Source: JAGTVG01 sp963699805
Lineage (GTDB): Bacteria; Bacteroidota; Bacteroidia; Cytophagales; Cyclobacteriaceae
NCBI GenBank assembly: GCA_963699805.1
Contig: CAVOVH010000008.1
Coordinates: 310,001-374,000, forward strand
DNA: 64,000 nt
Reading direction: 5' to 3'
The position numbers were made by a program, and so were the translations under genes. Shown here one piece after another: positions 36,168-45,397 of this stretch (position 1 is its first letter; every line of letters starts with the position of its first letter). Below the pieces are notes generated by a model. That model made no database searches. It saw nothing but the letters and a program-made list of their open reading frames with translations, and was not told the origin of the DNA.

Positions 36168-36923
36168 TTATTCCTTATCCTCTTTTTTATCGGCTTCTTC
36201 CTGATCCTTTTTTTCTTCTTCTGAGGTGGCTTCTGCTTTTATATCCTCGGCTCCAGTCTCCTTTTCCGGTTCAGCATTTGCTTCCCCTTCCTGGGATTTT
36301 CCGTCTTTTACCGGCACTTCTTCACTATCTGATTTAATTTCTGGTTTTTCTTCTTTTTCTTCCACTTTCGTTTCCTGGGATTGCGCCGTTTCTTTTTGCT
36401 TCTCTTCTACAGCTATTTTAGCTTCCTTATCGGCACTTTTGGCTTTCCCCCCTTTTTTCCCTGTGGCAGTTTCATCCTTGGGTGCTTTTTCTTCCTCCTT
36501 TTTCCCACCACGGCGACCTCTTCTTGTTTTGGACTTCTTGGTATCCGTTTCTTCCGTCAGAAAATCATTAAAGTCAACAAGTTCGATCATGGCCATTTCG
36601 GCATTATCTCCCAGTCTGGTTCCCAGTTTAATGATCCTGGTATAGCCCCCCGGTCTTTCACCTACGCGATCCACTACTTCATTATAAAGCGCTTTCAACG
36701 ATTCTTTATCCTGAAGATATGAAAAAACGACCCTGCGTGTATGGGTTGTATCATTTTTAGCCTTGGTGATCAAAGGTTCCACATACTGACGCAAGGCTTT
36801 TGCTTTAGCCAGTGTGGTATTGATCCTTTTATGCAGAAAAAGTGACGAGGCAAGATTCGATAACATCGCCTTTCTGTGAGTGGCAGTTCTTCCCAAATGA
36901 TTAATTCGCTTACCGTGTCTCAT
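36168..36923 (-). CDS. rplQ: 50S ribosomal protein L17 with long charged C-terminal extension
   Basis: 251 residues; the usual bacterial L17 is about 120-130. The L17 core occupies residues 1-125 (MRHGKRINHLGRTATHRKAM, then GGYTRIIKLGTRLGDNAEMA). The remaining 125 residues are low-complexity, rich in Lys, Glu and Ala (KTRRGRRGGKKEEEK at the junction, then acidic repeats). C-terminal extensions on L17 are known in Bacteroidota from memory; their role is unclear. Last gene of the alpha operon, 5 bases after rpoA. Confidence 0.95.
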   Translation of the reverse strand: MRHGKRINHLGRTATHRKAMLSNLASSLFLHKRINTTLAKAKALRQYVEPLITKAKNDTTHTRRVVFSYLQDKESLKALYNEVVDRVGERPGGYTRIIKLGTRLGDNAEMAMIELVDFNDFLTEETDTKKSKTRRGRRGGKKEEEKAPKDETATGKKGGKAKSADKEAKIAVEEKQKETAQSQETKVEEKEEKPEIKSDSEEVPVKDGKSQEGEANAEPEKETGAEDIKAEATSEEEKKDQEEADKKEDKE

Positions 36924-36928
36924 TTTAA

Positions 36929-37918
36929 TTATTCTTCATCAAGTTTATACTTCGATAAATCCATACCGAATGTGAGATTCTTTTCAGCCACCAGTTGTTC
37001 GAGTTCAGCCAGTGACTTTTTACCGAAATTCCTGAATTTCATCATATCTGAAATTTCCAGTTCAACCAGGTCACCCAACGTTTTGACATCGGCTGCTTTG
37101 AGGCAGTTATAGGCTCTCACTGAAAGATCTAAATCGCTTAGAGGGGTTTTCAGCAATTTACGCATGTGAAGCAATTCCTCATCAACCGTATCAGGTTCTT
37201 TGGAATCCGCGGTTTCGAGGATCATGGTCTGATCGGAGAATAACATAAAATGCTGAATCAATATATTGGCTGCACCTTTAAGCGCCACCTCGGGATGTAT
37301 CGAACCATCCGTCATGATATCTAGGATCAGCATTTCGTAGTCGGTTTTTTGTTCAACCCGTGTATTCTCTACACTGTATTTCACATTTTTTATCGGCGTA
37401 AATATGGCGTCGATCGGAATAAATCCAAATATTTGTTCGGATGGTTTATTTTCTTCGGCTGGTACATATCCTCTGCCTTTTTCTACATTCAGTTCGATCT
37501 CAAAATCAGCCGACTCATCCAGATTACAAATGACGTGATCCGGGTTAAGAATCTCAAAGGACGAACTATGTCCCATGATATCCCCGGCTTTGAAAACAGA
37601 CTGGTTCTTAACCGGTACAATGATTTTATTATCAACAGATTCTGATATTTTTTTAAATCTAACCTGTTTCAGGTTCAGAATCATCTCTGCAACATCCTCT
37701 TTTACTCCCTCTATTGTAGAAAATTCATGTAATACTCCAGGTATTTTGATACCTGTTATAGCATACCCTTCCAGGGAAGACAGAAGTATCCTTCTTAAGG
37801 CATTCCCGATGGTTACACCATAACCTTTTTCAAGTGGCTTAAATGTGAAAAGTCCGTGAAAATCATCTGCCTTTTCCATGACCACCTTTTCAGGCATTTG
37901 AAAAGCTAAAATTGACAT
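36929..37918 (-). CDS. rpoA: RNA polymerase alpha subunit
   Basis: 329 residues. N-terminal dimerisation domain (TFKPLEKGYGVTIGNALRRI, LLSSLEGYAITGIKIPGVLHEF) and C-terminal alpha-CTD (LDLSVRAYNCLKAADVKTLG, then RNFGKKSLAELEQLV). Assembles the polymerase core and contacts promoters and regulators. Intact, between rpsD and rplQ. Confidence 0.97.
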   Translation of the reverse strand: MSILAFQMPEKVVMEKADDFHGLFTFKPLEKGYGVTIGNALRRILLSSLEGYAITGIKIPGVLHEFSTIEGVKEDVAEMILNLKQVRFKKISESVDNKIIVPVKNQSVFKAGDIMGHSSSFEILNPDHVICNLDESADFEIELNVEKGRGYVPAEENKPSEQIFGFIPIDAIFTPIKNVKYSVENTRVEQKTDYEMLILDIMTDGSIHPEVALKGAANILIQHFMLFSDQTMILETADSKEPDTVDEELLHMRKLLKTPLSDLDLSVRAYNCLKAADVKTLGDLVELEISDMMKFRNFGKKSLAELEQLVAEKNLTFGMDLSKYKLDEE

Positions 37919-37948
37919 ATTCGAATGCTTTTTATAAAGTTTGTTTGA

Positions 37949-38554
37949 TTATTTAGAATAAAGTTCGACGATTAATTGTTCCTGGATATTTTCAGGTATT
38001 TCATCTCTCTGGGGCAAGTTTACAAACTTACCTGTCATCTGACTACCGTCCCATTCTAACCAGGGGTATTTTTTACTTCCTCTGCCTGCCAGGCTATCAG
38101 CTATGGCAGAAAGGGATTTTGATTTTTCTCTTACCCCAACCAAATCGCCTACACTTACAGTAAATGATGGAACATTAACCACATCACCATTTACAACGAT
38201 GTGTTTATGAAGCACCAATTGTCTGGCGGCACGACGTGTGGGGGCAATCCCCATCCGGAATACTACATTATCAAGTCTTGATTCAAGCAATTGAAGCAAT
38301 ATTTCACCCGTGATGCCACTTTTCCTGGAGGCTTTGTCAAACATCTTTGCAAATTGCCGTTCCAGCACTCCATACAGATATTTTGCCTTCTGTTTCTCCT
38401 GCAACTGGATGGCATATTCAGATTGTTTTCTCCTGCGACTCCTGCCATGATGACCGGGAGGGTAGTTTTTTTTCTGAAGTGCCTTGCTCGGACCAAATAT
38501 TGGTTCTCCAAATTTTCTGGAAATCTTTGCTCTTGGACCTCGGTATCTAGCCAT
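37949..38554 (-). CDS. rpsD: 30S ribosomal protein S4
   Basis: 201 residues, zinc-free form. MARYRGPRAKISRKFGEPIF start, SRRRKQSEYAIQLQEKQKAK, and the S4 RNA-binding domain (RLDNVVFRMGIAPTRRAARQ, HKHIVVNGDVV). Primary 16S binder; intact and in the standard place. Confidence 0.97.
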   Translation of the reverse strand: MARYRGPRAKISRKFGEPIFGPSKALQKKNYPPGHHGRSRRRKQSEYAIQLQEKQKAKYLYGVLERQFAKMFDKASRKSGITGEILLQLLESRLDNVVFRMGIAPTRRAARQLVLHKHIVVNGDVVNVPSFTVSVGDLVGVREKSKSLSAIADSLAGRGSKKYPWLEWDGSQMTGKFVNLPQRDEIPENIQEQLIVELYSK

Positions 38555-38578
38555 TATAAAATATTATTTTTTAAATTC

Positions 38579-38971
38579 TTAAACTCTTCTTCGTTTTGGA
38601 GGTCTGCATCCGTTATGGGGCAATGGGGTAACATCTTTGATCATAATTACTTCTATGCCCACATTCTGAATGGTTCGGATGGCCGATTCTCTTCCGGCTC
38701 CCGGACCTTTTACATATACCTCAACCTTTCTCAATCCCAGATCATAAGCGGTCTGAGCACAGTTTTGAGCTGCCATTTGAGCAGCATAAGGTGTATTTTT
38801 CTTTGAACCCTTAAATCCCATTTTACCAGCAGATGCCCAGGAGATCACTTGTCCCTGAGGATTTGTAATGGAAATGATGATGTTATTAAAGGTAGCTTTT
38901 ATATGTGCCTGACCATTCTGCTCAACGACGACTACCCGTTTTTTAGCCTTATCTTTACGTTTCTGTGCCAT
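38579..38971 (-). CDS. rpsK: 30S ribosomal protein S11
   Basis: 130 residues. AHIKATFNNIIISITNPQGQ, GFKGSKKNTPYAAQMAAQ, VYVKGPGAGRESAIR and the terminal PHNGCRPPKRRRV. Intact. Confidence 0.97.
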   Translation of the reverse strand: MAQKRKDKAKKRVVVVEQNGQAHIKATFNNIIISITNPQGQVISWASAGKMGFKGSKKNTPYAAQMAAQNCAQTAYDLGLRKVEVYVKGPGAGRESAIRTIQNVGIEVIMIKDVTPLPHNGCRPPKRRRV

Positions 38972-38981
38972 TTATGGATTC

Positions 38982-39359
38982 TTATTTAACTGCTTTCTTT
39001 TTATTTGCTACCGTTTTACGCTTACCTTTCCGGGTCCTGGAATTGTTTTTGGTTTTCTGACCCCGGACCGGCAATCCCTTTCTGTGACGTAATCCCCTGT
39101 AGCATCCGATATCCAACAATCGTTTAATGCTCAGCTGTACTTCGGATTTTAAAACACCCTCCACCTTGTATTCTTCATTGATGATGGACCGGATCTTATT
39201 GGCCTCTTCATCGGTCCATTCGCCCACCTTCCGATTCCAATCGATTCCTGCTTTGGTGAGAATTCTTTGGGCACTGCTGCGGCCAATGCCAAAAATATAG
39301 GTGAGTCCTACCTCGCCCCTTTTATGATCCGGAATATCAACTCCTTGAAATCTAGCCAT
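38982..39359 (-). CDS. rpsM: 30S ribosomal protein S13
   Basis: 125 residues. MARFQGVDIPDHKRGEVGLT start, YIFGIGRSSAQRIL helix-hairpin-helix, and RHRKGLPVRGQKTKNNSRTR near the end. Intact, 10 bases before rpsK. Confidence 0.97.
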   Translation of the reverse strand: MARFQGVDIPDHKRGEVGLTYIFGIGRSSAQRILTKAGIDWNRKVGEWTDEEANKIRSIINEEYKVEGVLKSEVQLSIKRLLDIGCYRGLRHRKGLPVRGQKTKNNSRTRKGKRKTVANKKKAVK

Positions 39360-39361
39360 AA

Positions 39362-39478
39362 CTATCCTTGTCTTTGTTTAAACCTGGGATTCTTCTTGTT
39401 AATAACAAATACTTTGCCTTTACGGCGAACGATTTTACATTCGCTACTTCGTTTTTTTACTGAAGCTTTTACTTTCAT
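39362..39478 (-). CDS. rpmJ: 50S ribosomal protein L36
   Basis: 38 residues, read directly: starts MKVKASVKKRSSECKIVRRK and ends NPRFKQRQG, stop TAG. Zinc-free type, as only one Cys is present instead of the CxxC...CxxxxH set. ATG at 39478, 6 bases after infA and 2 before rpsM. Confidence 0.95.
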   Translation of the reverse strand: MKVKASVKKRSSECKIVRRKGKVFVINKKNPRFKQRQG

Positions 39479-39484
39479 AATATC

Positions 39485-39703
39485 TTATTTATAGCGATAT
39501 ACAATTCTTCCTTTCGTCAAATCATATGGCGACATTTCCAACTTCACTTTATCTCCAGGCAACAGTTTAATGTAATGCATACGCATTTTCCCGGAGATAT
39601 GGGCGATCACTTCATGCCCATTTTCAAGTTCTACCCGGAACATTGCATTCGACAATGCCTCGGTAATGGTTCCGTCCTGTTCGATTGATGCCTGTTTTGC
39701 CAT
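39485..39703 (-). CDS. infA: Translation initiation factor IF-1
   Basis: 72 residues, OB-fold: MAKQASIEQDGTITEALSNA, FRVELENGHEVIAHISGKMR, KLLPGDKVKLEMSPYDLTKG. Intact. It directly follows secY; the map gene found here in many bacteria is absent. Confidence 0.97.
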   Translation of the reverse strand: MAKQASIEQDGTITEALSNAMFRVELENGHEVIAHISGKMRMHYIKLLPGDKVKLEMSPYDLTKGRIVYRYK

Positions 39704-39747
39704 ATTTATTGCTTATTATAAGTATGCTCAATTCGAAACATATACCA

Positions 39748-41062
39748 TTACGCCACTGCAACAGAAGATCTTCCTTTTATTTTACCTGACTTCATGAGTC
39801 CTTCATAATGTCTCATTAAAAGATAACTTTCAATCTGCTGCAATGTATCCAGAATTACCCCTACCATGATCAACAGGGAAGTCCCGCCATAAAAATGGGA
39901 AAACTGTCCTGAAACACCTGCAATCGCCGCAAATGCCGGTAAAATGGCTACGATTGCAAGAAAGAATGATCCTGGCAAAGTAATTTTCGTCAATATATTA
40001 TCTATGTATTCAGAGGTCTGTTTACCTGGTTTTACCCCAGGGATGAAACCACCGTTTCTTTTCATATCGTCGGCTATCTGCGTGGGATTGATCGTAATCG
40101 CCGTATAAAAGAAAGTAAAGAGTACAATCAGGATCCCGAAAACGAGATTATATTGCCATGATAAATAATTGGAAAAGGTTGAACCTATGTAGGAAGCAAT
40201 ATCACTCTGATCCGCCCACAGACCAGCCAACAAAGCCGGAAGGAACATCAGGGATTGTGCGAAGATGATCGGCATCACCCCAGCAGCATTTACCTTGAGA
40301 GGGATGTATTGCCGCTGCCCTCCATATACCCGGTTACCCACTACCTGTTTGGCATATTGGACGGGAACCCGCCTTACCGCCTGGGTCAAAGCAACCACAC
40401 CTACTACTACAAAGAAGAGGGCTACAATTTCTATGATGAATAAAAGTGCACCGCTCATGCCTTTGGTGGTAGCTTCTGCGATCAGTGCACCGGGGAATCT
40501 TGAAATGATCCCGATCATGATCAACATGGAAATACCGTTCCCAATGCCTTTTTCCGTAATACGTTCACCCAGCCACATGATAAAGATGGTCCCTGCAGTA
40601 AGGATCACCATGGAAGAAAACATAAATAAAGTCCGGTTTACCACAATGGCCTCAGCCGGCACAGCTCCGGTGAGATATGCAGAAGACTGAAAAATGGTAA
40701 TAAATATAGTCAGAACCCGTGTGATCTGGTTGATCTTCTTCCTACCTGATTCACCTTCTTTCTGCATTTTCTGGAAATAGGGTACCGCAACGGTCAGTAA
40801 CTGTAATACGATGGAAGCGGATATATAAGGCATTACACCCAGTCCGAAGATGGACGCATTGCTGAATGCTCCCCCCAGAAAGGTGTCCAATAGCCCGAGA
40901 ATACCTGATGAAGTGCCTTTTAATTTTGAAGGATCAACCCCCGGAAGTACAACAAAGGAACCCAGCCTGAATATAACCAGCATTCCCAGCGGTATTAAGG
41001 ATCCTGTCACGCAGTTCTTCAATTGCAAAAATATTTCTTATGGTCCTTATAAACTTCTTCAT
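39748..41062 (-). CDS. secY: Preprotein translocase subunit SecY (one apparent frameshift)
   Basis: About 437 residues once one extra base near 40986 is removed. The true start is the ATG at 41062 (MKKFIRTIRNIFAIEELRDR), which runs out of frame at GGGAATG; the rest of the protein continues one frame over from RLGSFVVLPGVDPSKLKG through ten membrane segments to the end at 39748. Motifs: PYISASIVLQLL, GIGNGISMLI, RRVPVQYAKQ, GGFIPGVKPGKQT. Forms the SecYEG channel. First of the indel-affected genes from the left. Confidence 0.93.
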
Positions 41063-41065
41063 AGA

Positions 41066-41516
41066 CTATAGCCGGGTAACTTTTCCTCCCAATTTTTCGA
41101 TCGCTTCCGCTGCTGAGGCAGAGAAACTGATGTGCTGTAACATCAACCTTGGTCTTTAACTCGCCCCTTCCCAGCACTTTTACCAAATCTTTTTTACCGA
41201 TGATCCCGTTTTTCAGCAGGAGTTCGACATCAATGGATTTAGCTTTTGTCTTTTCTACAATTTCCTGTAGAATATCAAGGTTCACAGGTTTAAATACAGT
41301 TCTTTGAGGTCGGTTAAACCCAAATTTCGGCAATCGTCGCTGAATGGGCATCTGTCCTCCTTCAAAACCTCTTCTGGTCTTGAATAACCTGATCGGGATT
41401 GTCGCTCCTTTATGCCCTTTGGTAGAAGTACCTCCTCTACCGGATCCTTGTCCTCGTCCTATCCTTTTGCTTCTTTTGATTGATCCTTTCGCAGGTTTTA
41501 ATGTATTCAGTTTCAT
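41066..41516 (-). CDS. rplO: 50S ribosomal protein L15 (one apparent frameshift)
   Basis: About 149 residues. MKLNTLKPAKGSIKRSKRIG, then GRGGTSTKGHKGA and FEGGQMPIQRRLPKFGF, are in one frame. Near 41119 a single extra T moves the end into the next frame, where SASAAEAIEKLGGKVTRL-stop (41066) gives the normal C-terminus. The uncorrected frame would run into secY. Confidence 0.93.
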
Positions 41517-41518
41517 AT

Positions 41519-41699
41519 TTATAATTCAGTAACAGATACTAAATGACTCACCTTATTGATCATCCCCTTTATCTGGGGGGTTGCTTCCACTTCCACACTT
41601 TTATCTGATCCGCCCAAGACCCAGCGCCTTGATGGTCCTGATCTGATCCTTGGGTCTTTTTATGGTACTGCGTGTCTGTGTAATTCTAACCTTTGCCAT
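41519..41699 (-). CDS. rpmD: 50S ribosomal protein L30 (one apparent frameshift)
   Basis: 59 residues after correction. The ATG at 41699 gives MAKVRITQTRSTIKRPKDQI, RTIKALGLGRI; one extra A (ATCAGAT for ATCGAT, near 41606) then hides DKSVEVEATPQIKGMINKVS and the end VTEL-stop. 181 bases equals 60 codons plus one. Lies 2 bases before rplO. Confidence 0.9.
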
Positions 41700-41704
41700 T
41701 TTTT

Positions 41705-42225
41705 TTATCCATTAAATACTTTTGACAATGAAATGCCCCTGTGCTGTGCAACCGTAAATGGATCTCTCAGATTCGCCAGTGCCTGGAATGTAGCTTTAAC
41801 CACATTGTGTGGATTGGAAGATCCTTTTGACTTTACCAAGCACATCTTTTACACCGGCACTTTCCAGTACGGCCCTCATGGCACCTCCTGCAATTACACC
41901 GGTACCGGGAGAAGCAGGTTTGATAAGTACGAGTCCTCCTCCATATTTCCCAATGGTTTCATGAGGGATGGTCCCTTTCAGAACCGGCACTTTAACCAGG
42001 TTCTTTTTAGCATCATCAATTCCTTTGGTAATTGCATCGGTCACTTCATTGGCCTTGCCGAGCCCATATCCTACCACACCATTATCTATCGCCAACCACC
42101 ACAATGGCTGAAAAACTAAAACGACGTCCTCCTTTTACAACTTTTGCGACACGTTTGATAGCGACCACTTTTTCTTTTAGTTCAATTTCACTCGCCTTAA
42201 CCGACTTGACATTTTTTTGCTGCAT
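41705..42225 (-). CDS. rpsE: 30S ribosomal protein S5 (two apparent frameshifts)
   Basis: About 172 residues. MQQKNVKSVKASEIELKEKV, then RFSFSAIVVVGD, breaks at an extra A (GATAGAT, near 42088). The middle (VGYGLGKANEV, IPHETIGKYGG, GTGVIAGGAMRAVLESAG) is intact. A second extra base in GGTAAAGTC (near 41832) hides KGSSNPHNVVKATFQALANL and the end SKVFNG-stop. 521 bases equals 173 codons plus two. Confidence 0.92.
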
Positions 42226-42229
42226 ATGA

Positions 42230-42579
42230 TTAGAATTTTAATCCTCCTTCCCTTGCTCCATCTGCCAGGGCCTTAATTCTTCCATGATAGAGATAACCAC
42301 TTCTATCGAAAATCACATTATCGATGCCTCCCTCCTTGGCTTTCTCTGCCAATTTTTTACCAACTTCTTTAGAGATCTCGACGGTGATGGATTTTTTACC
42401 TATCTCCCTGGATGAGACTGCGAGCCAGCGTATGGCCGACAGAATCATCGATTATCTGGGCATAAATACCTTTATTGCTTTTATACACACATAATCTCGG
42501 CCTTTCCTTGGTACCGGAAATTTTCCTCCGGATACCATCGGCGGATTCTTAGTCTTCTTGATCCTTTATTAAAAGCCAT
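42230..42579 (-). CDS. rplR: 50S ribosomal protein L18 (two apparent frameshifts)
   Basis: 116 codons after correction. ATG at 42579: MAFNKGSRRLRIRR, then an extra base, RRKISGTKERPRLCVYKSNK and YAQIIDDSVGHTLA, then a second extra base in GGCTCGCAG, then VSSREIGKKSITVEISKEVG to the end GAREGGLKF. 350 bases equals 116 codons plus two. Confidence 0.91.
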
Positions 42580-42587
42580 AATTCTTA

Positions 42588-43142
42588 TTATTTAGCTGCA
42601 GTCTTACCTGCTTTTCTTCGAATGTATTCACCAACATAACGAATCCCCTTGCCTTTATACGGTTCAACCTTTCTCAGGGACTTGATTTTTGAAGCGACCT
42701 GCCCAACCAGTTGCTTGTCATGACTTTCAAGCGTGATCGTAGGATTTTTTCCTTTTTCCGTCTCGGCCTTCACTTTTATCTCTGGCGGCACCTTGAAATA
42801 CACATGGTGTGAATATCCCAGGGTCAGATCCAGTATGTCATTATTCACAACCTCAACCCGGTATCCTACACCCACCAGTTCCAACTTCCTGGTAAATCCA
42901 TTACTCACCCCTTCAACCATGTTATTGATCAGGGCACGGTAAAGGCCATGCATGGCCTTATGCCTTTTCTGTTCCGTTGGACGTGACACCTGCAATATCT
43001 GATCATTTAATTCGATCTTGATATCAGGGTCGAAATCCTGTGACAATTCCCCTTTGGGACCCTTTACCGAAATTGTGTTTTTTTCGATTTTCACTTCAAC
43101 TCCCTTGGGTACGGTTATCGGTTTATTTCCTACTCGTGACAT
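42588..43142 (-). CDS. rplF: 50S ribosomal protein L6
   Basis: 184 residues, intact. MSRVGNKPITVPKGVEVKIE, and the C-terminal L6 signature KIKSLRKVEPYKGKGIRYVG followed by EYIRRKAGKTAAK. Start of a clean 3-kb stretch. Confidence 0.97.
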   Translation of the reverse strand: MSRVGNKPITVPKGVEVKIEKNTISVKGPKGELSQDFDPDIKIELNDQILQVSRPTEQKRHKAMHGLYRALINNMVEGVSNGFTRKLELVGVGYRVEVVNNDILDLTLGYSHHVYFKVPPEIKVKAETEKGKNPTITLESHDKQLVGQVASKIKSLRKVEPYKGKGIRYVGEYIRRKAGKTAAK

Positions 43143-43152
43143 GCTTAATTAA

Positions 43153-43545
43153 TTAATAGATATAACAAAGTACCTCACCGCCCACATTTTCCTTTTTTGC
43201 CTCTTTTTCGGTCATTACACCTTTATTGGTGGATAAAATGGCAACACCCAATCCATTCAATACCCTTGGGAGTCCATCTGCTTTTGAATATCTGCGTAAT
43301 CCTGGAGAACTTGCCCGTTCGATGTGCTGAATGGCCGGAATCTTCGTATCTGGATTGTACTTCAAAGCGATCTTGATCTTGCCAGGATTGCCTTCCTCTT
43401 CAAATTTATAGTTCTGGATAAATCCGTTTTCATGAAGTACCCTGGTAATCTCTTTTTTCAGATTTGATGAAGGCACTTCCACTATTCGATGGTTCGCCTT
43501 GATTGCATTCCGTATTCTCGTTAAGAAATCAGCTATTGGATCCAT
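43153..43545 (-). CDS. rpsH: 30S ribosomal protein S8
   Basis: 130 residues, intact. MDPIADFLTRIRNAIKANHR start, IERASSPGLRRYSKADGLPR and VLNGLGVAILSTNKGVMTEK near the end. A promoter-like box sits 28 bases upstream, inside the spc operon. Confidence 0.97.
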   Translation of the reverse strand: MDPIADFLTRIRNAIKANHRIVEVPSSNLKKEITRVLHENGFIQNYKFEEEGNPGKIKIALKYNPDTKIPAIQHIERASSPGLRRYSKADGLPRVLNGLGVAILSTNKGVMTEKEAKKENVGGEVLCYIY

Positions 43546-43573
43546 ATTTTAAAACTTACGCCCAAAAGGGCTG

Positions 43574-43581
43574 CAAAATTA
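43574..43581 (-). promoter_or_regulatory. rpsH: Internal promoter and 5' stem-loop upstream of rpsH
   Basis: On the minus strand TAATTTTG followed by CAGCCC, with TTGG 19 bases upstream. Directly after it GCCC-TTTT-GGGC (43563-43572 region) can fold at the 5' end of the RNA. The core TAnnTTTGCAGYCC is shared with the rplC and rpsL promoters. Confidence 0.6.
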
Positions 43582-43608
43582 CTAATGTTTTTTAATTATA
43601 CCAATGTT

Positions 43609-43878
43609 TTACCAGCTTGCCTTTGTTATTCCAGGGATTTTTCCATCGCCTGCCATTTTCCTGAAGGTCACCCTTGAAATCCCGAATTTTCGCATATATC
43701 CTTTGGGCCTTCCAGTGAGTTTACATCGGTTGTGAAGTCTTACCGCAGAGGAATTTCTGGGAAGCTTATCTAAACCCGCATAGTCCCCGGCTTCTTTCAA
43801 TGCTTTTCTTTTTTCAGCATATCTGGCTACCAGTTTTTCTCTTTTCCGTTCTCTCGCTATTAATGATTGTCTTGCCAT
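43609..43878 (-). CDS. rpsN: 30S ribosomal protein S14 (long, zinc-free type)
   Basis: 89 residues, intact. SLIARERKREKLVARYAEKR, RLHNRCKLTGRPKGYMRKFG, SRVTFRKMAGDGKIPGITKA. Lacks the CxxC pairs of the short zinc form. Confidence 0.97.
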   Translation of the reverse strand: MARQSLIARERKREKLVARYAEKRKALKEAGDYAGLDKLPRNSSAVRLHNRCKLTGRPKGYMRKFGISRVTFRKMAGDGKIPGITKASW

Positions 43879-43886
43879 AATTATCG

Positions 43887-44432
43887 TTATTTTCTAAATG
43901 GTAATCCCATGGCTTTTAACAGTTCATAACTTTCCTCATCGCTGTTGGAAGAAATGACAAAAGTGATGTCCATGCCTGAAATTCGATTTATCTTGTCGAT
44001 GCTGATCTCCGGAAAAATGATCTGTTCTTTAACACCCAGGGTATAATTCCCACTGCCGTCAAAACCTTTTTCATTAATCCCGCGAAAGTCCCTGACCCTT
44101 GGAAGGGCTACGGATACCAGCCGGTCAATAAACTCATACATCTTATCACCTCTCAAAGTGACACGTGCACCAATTGGCATGCCCTCCCTGAGTTTAAAAT
44201 TGGAGACTGACTTTTTAGCTTTGGTTGGGACTGCTTTCTGGCCAGAGATCAGGGTCAATTCATCAACTCCCACATCTACCAGTTTTTTATCGGCGGTGGC
44301 AGTACCAATTCCTTTATTAATGCTGATCTTTTCAATCCTGGGAACCTGCATTACTGATTTATACTGGAATTTTTCCATTAATGCCGGTATCACCTCTTTG
44401 ATATATAGTTCTTTAAGCCTAGGATTACTCAT
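43887..44432 (-). CDS. rplE: 50S ribosomal protein L5
   Basis: 181 residues, intact. QVPRIEKISINKGIGTAT, LRGDKMYEFIDRLVSVALPR, FRGINEKGFDGSGNYTLGVK, MDITFVISSNSDEESYELLK. Binds 5S rRNA. Start overlaps the rplX end by 8 bases. Confidence 0.97.
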   Translation of the reverse strand: MSNPRLKELYIKEVIPALMEKFQYKSVMQVPRIEKISINKGIGTATADKKLVDVGVDELTLISGQKAVPTKAKKSVSNFKLREGMPIGARVTLRGDKMYEFIDRLVSVALPRVRDFRGINEKGFDGSGNYTLGVKEQIIFPEISIDKINRISGMDITFVISSNSDEESYELLKAMGLPFRK

Positions 44433-44754
44433 TTTTTATAAATTCTCCGGTTTTTTTCGAATATCTCTGTAGTTTCCCATCTTTATTAAGCTTTCTCCCG
44501 ATCTTGGTGGCATCCCCGGAAGAAGGATCCACCACCATCAGATTGCTGATATGAATGGGAGCTTCCTGCTTCTCGATCCCTCCATTCGGATGGGTTGCAG
44601 AAGGTTTCAGGTGTTTTGTCACCATATTGATCCCTTCCACAATGGCTTTACTTTTATCTAGATAAACTTCCAGCACCCTCCCTTTCTTACCTCTGGAATT
44701 TCCTGAAAGTACCAGTACCGTATCGCCTCTTCGTATATGCAATTTTTTAGACAT
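44425..44754 (-). CDS. rplX: 50S ribosomal protein L24
   Basis: 109 residues, intact. KOW motif RRGDTVLVLSGNSRGKKGRV near the N-terminus, then GINMVTKHLKPSATHPNGGI. Overlaps rplE by 8 bases. Confidence 0.97.
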   Translation of the reverse strand: MSKKLHIRRGDTVLVLSGNSRGKKGRVLEVYLDKSKAIVEGINMVTKHLKPSATHPNGGIEKQEAPIHISNLMVVDPSSGDATKIGRKLNKDGKLQRYSKKTGEFIKNE

Positions 44755-44765
44755 CTTTTTGTACG

Positions 44766-45134
44766 TTATAGAACTTCAGGTGCAAGAGATACAATTTTCA
44801 TAAACTGCTTTTCACGCAACTCCCTGGCAACAGGACCAAAGATCCTGGTTCCTCTGGGTTCATCCGTTGCGCTAAGTAGAACGGCCGCGTTATCTTCAAA
44901 ACGTATATAGGAACCATCTTTTCTTCTGATTTCCTTTTTAGTCCGGACAATCACCGCTTTGGATACTGTACCTTTTTTCAGCTGACTGGAAGATATGGCA
45001 GATTTAACGGCTACCACCACTTTGTCACCAATGGAAGCATATCGCTTCCTTGTCCCGCCCAGGACACGGATTACAAGTACCTCTTTGGCACCACTGTTAT
45101 CCGCAACATTCAAACGTGTCTCTTGCTGTATCAT
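44766..45134 (-). CDS. rplN: 50S ribosomal protein L14
   Basis: 122 residues, intact. MIQQETRLNVADNSGAKEVL, VVAVKSAISSSQLKKGTV, FGPVARELREKQFMKIVSLA. Confidence 0.97.
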   Translation of the reverse strand: MIQQETRLNVADNSGAKEVLVIRVLGGTRKRYASIGDKVVVAVKSAISSSQLKKGTVSKAVIVRTKKEIRRKDGSYIRFEDNAAVLLSATDEPRGTRIFGPVARELREKQFMKIVSLAPEVL

Positions 45135-45136
45135 TA

Positions 45137-45391
45137 TTATTTTGCTCTTTCAATGATTTCAACTAATCGCCATCTTTTCTTTTTACTCAATGGCCTTGTT
45201 TCCATGATCTTAACCGTATCGCCAATCCCACATTCATTTTTTTCATCATGAACAGCGAAGTTGGTGGTTCTACCAATAAATTTACCGTATTTCTTATGCT
45301 TGAATTTCCGGTAAACAGCAACAGTTGCGGTTTTATCCATTTTATTGCTGACGACAGTGCCAATCCGCTCTTTCCGTAGATTCCTTTCCAT
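45137..45391 (-). CDS. rpsQ: 30S ribosomal protein S17
   Basis: 84 residues, intact. RKERIGTVVSNKMDKTATVA, GDTVKIMETRPLSKKKRWRL. Two bases before rplN. Confidence 0.97.
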   Translation of the reverse strand: MERNLRKERIGTVVSNKMDKTATVAVYRKFKHKKYGKFIGRTTNFAVHDEKNECGIGDTVKIMETRPLSKKKRWRLVEIIERAK

Positions 45392-45397
45392 CGATGC

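Noticed and set aside
36226..36722. Plus-strand Ser/Phe-rich frames opposite rplQ
   Set aside because: Produced by the low-complexity Lys/Glu tail of L17 read backwards.
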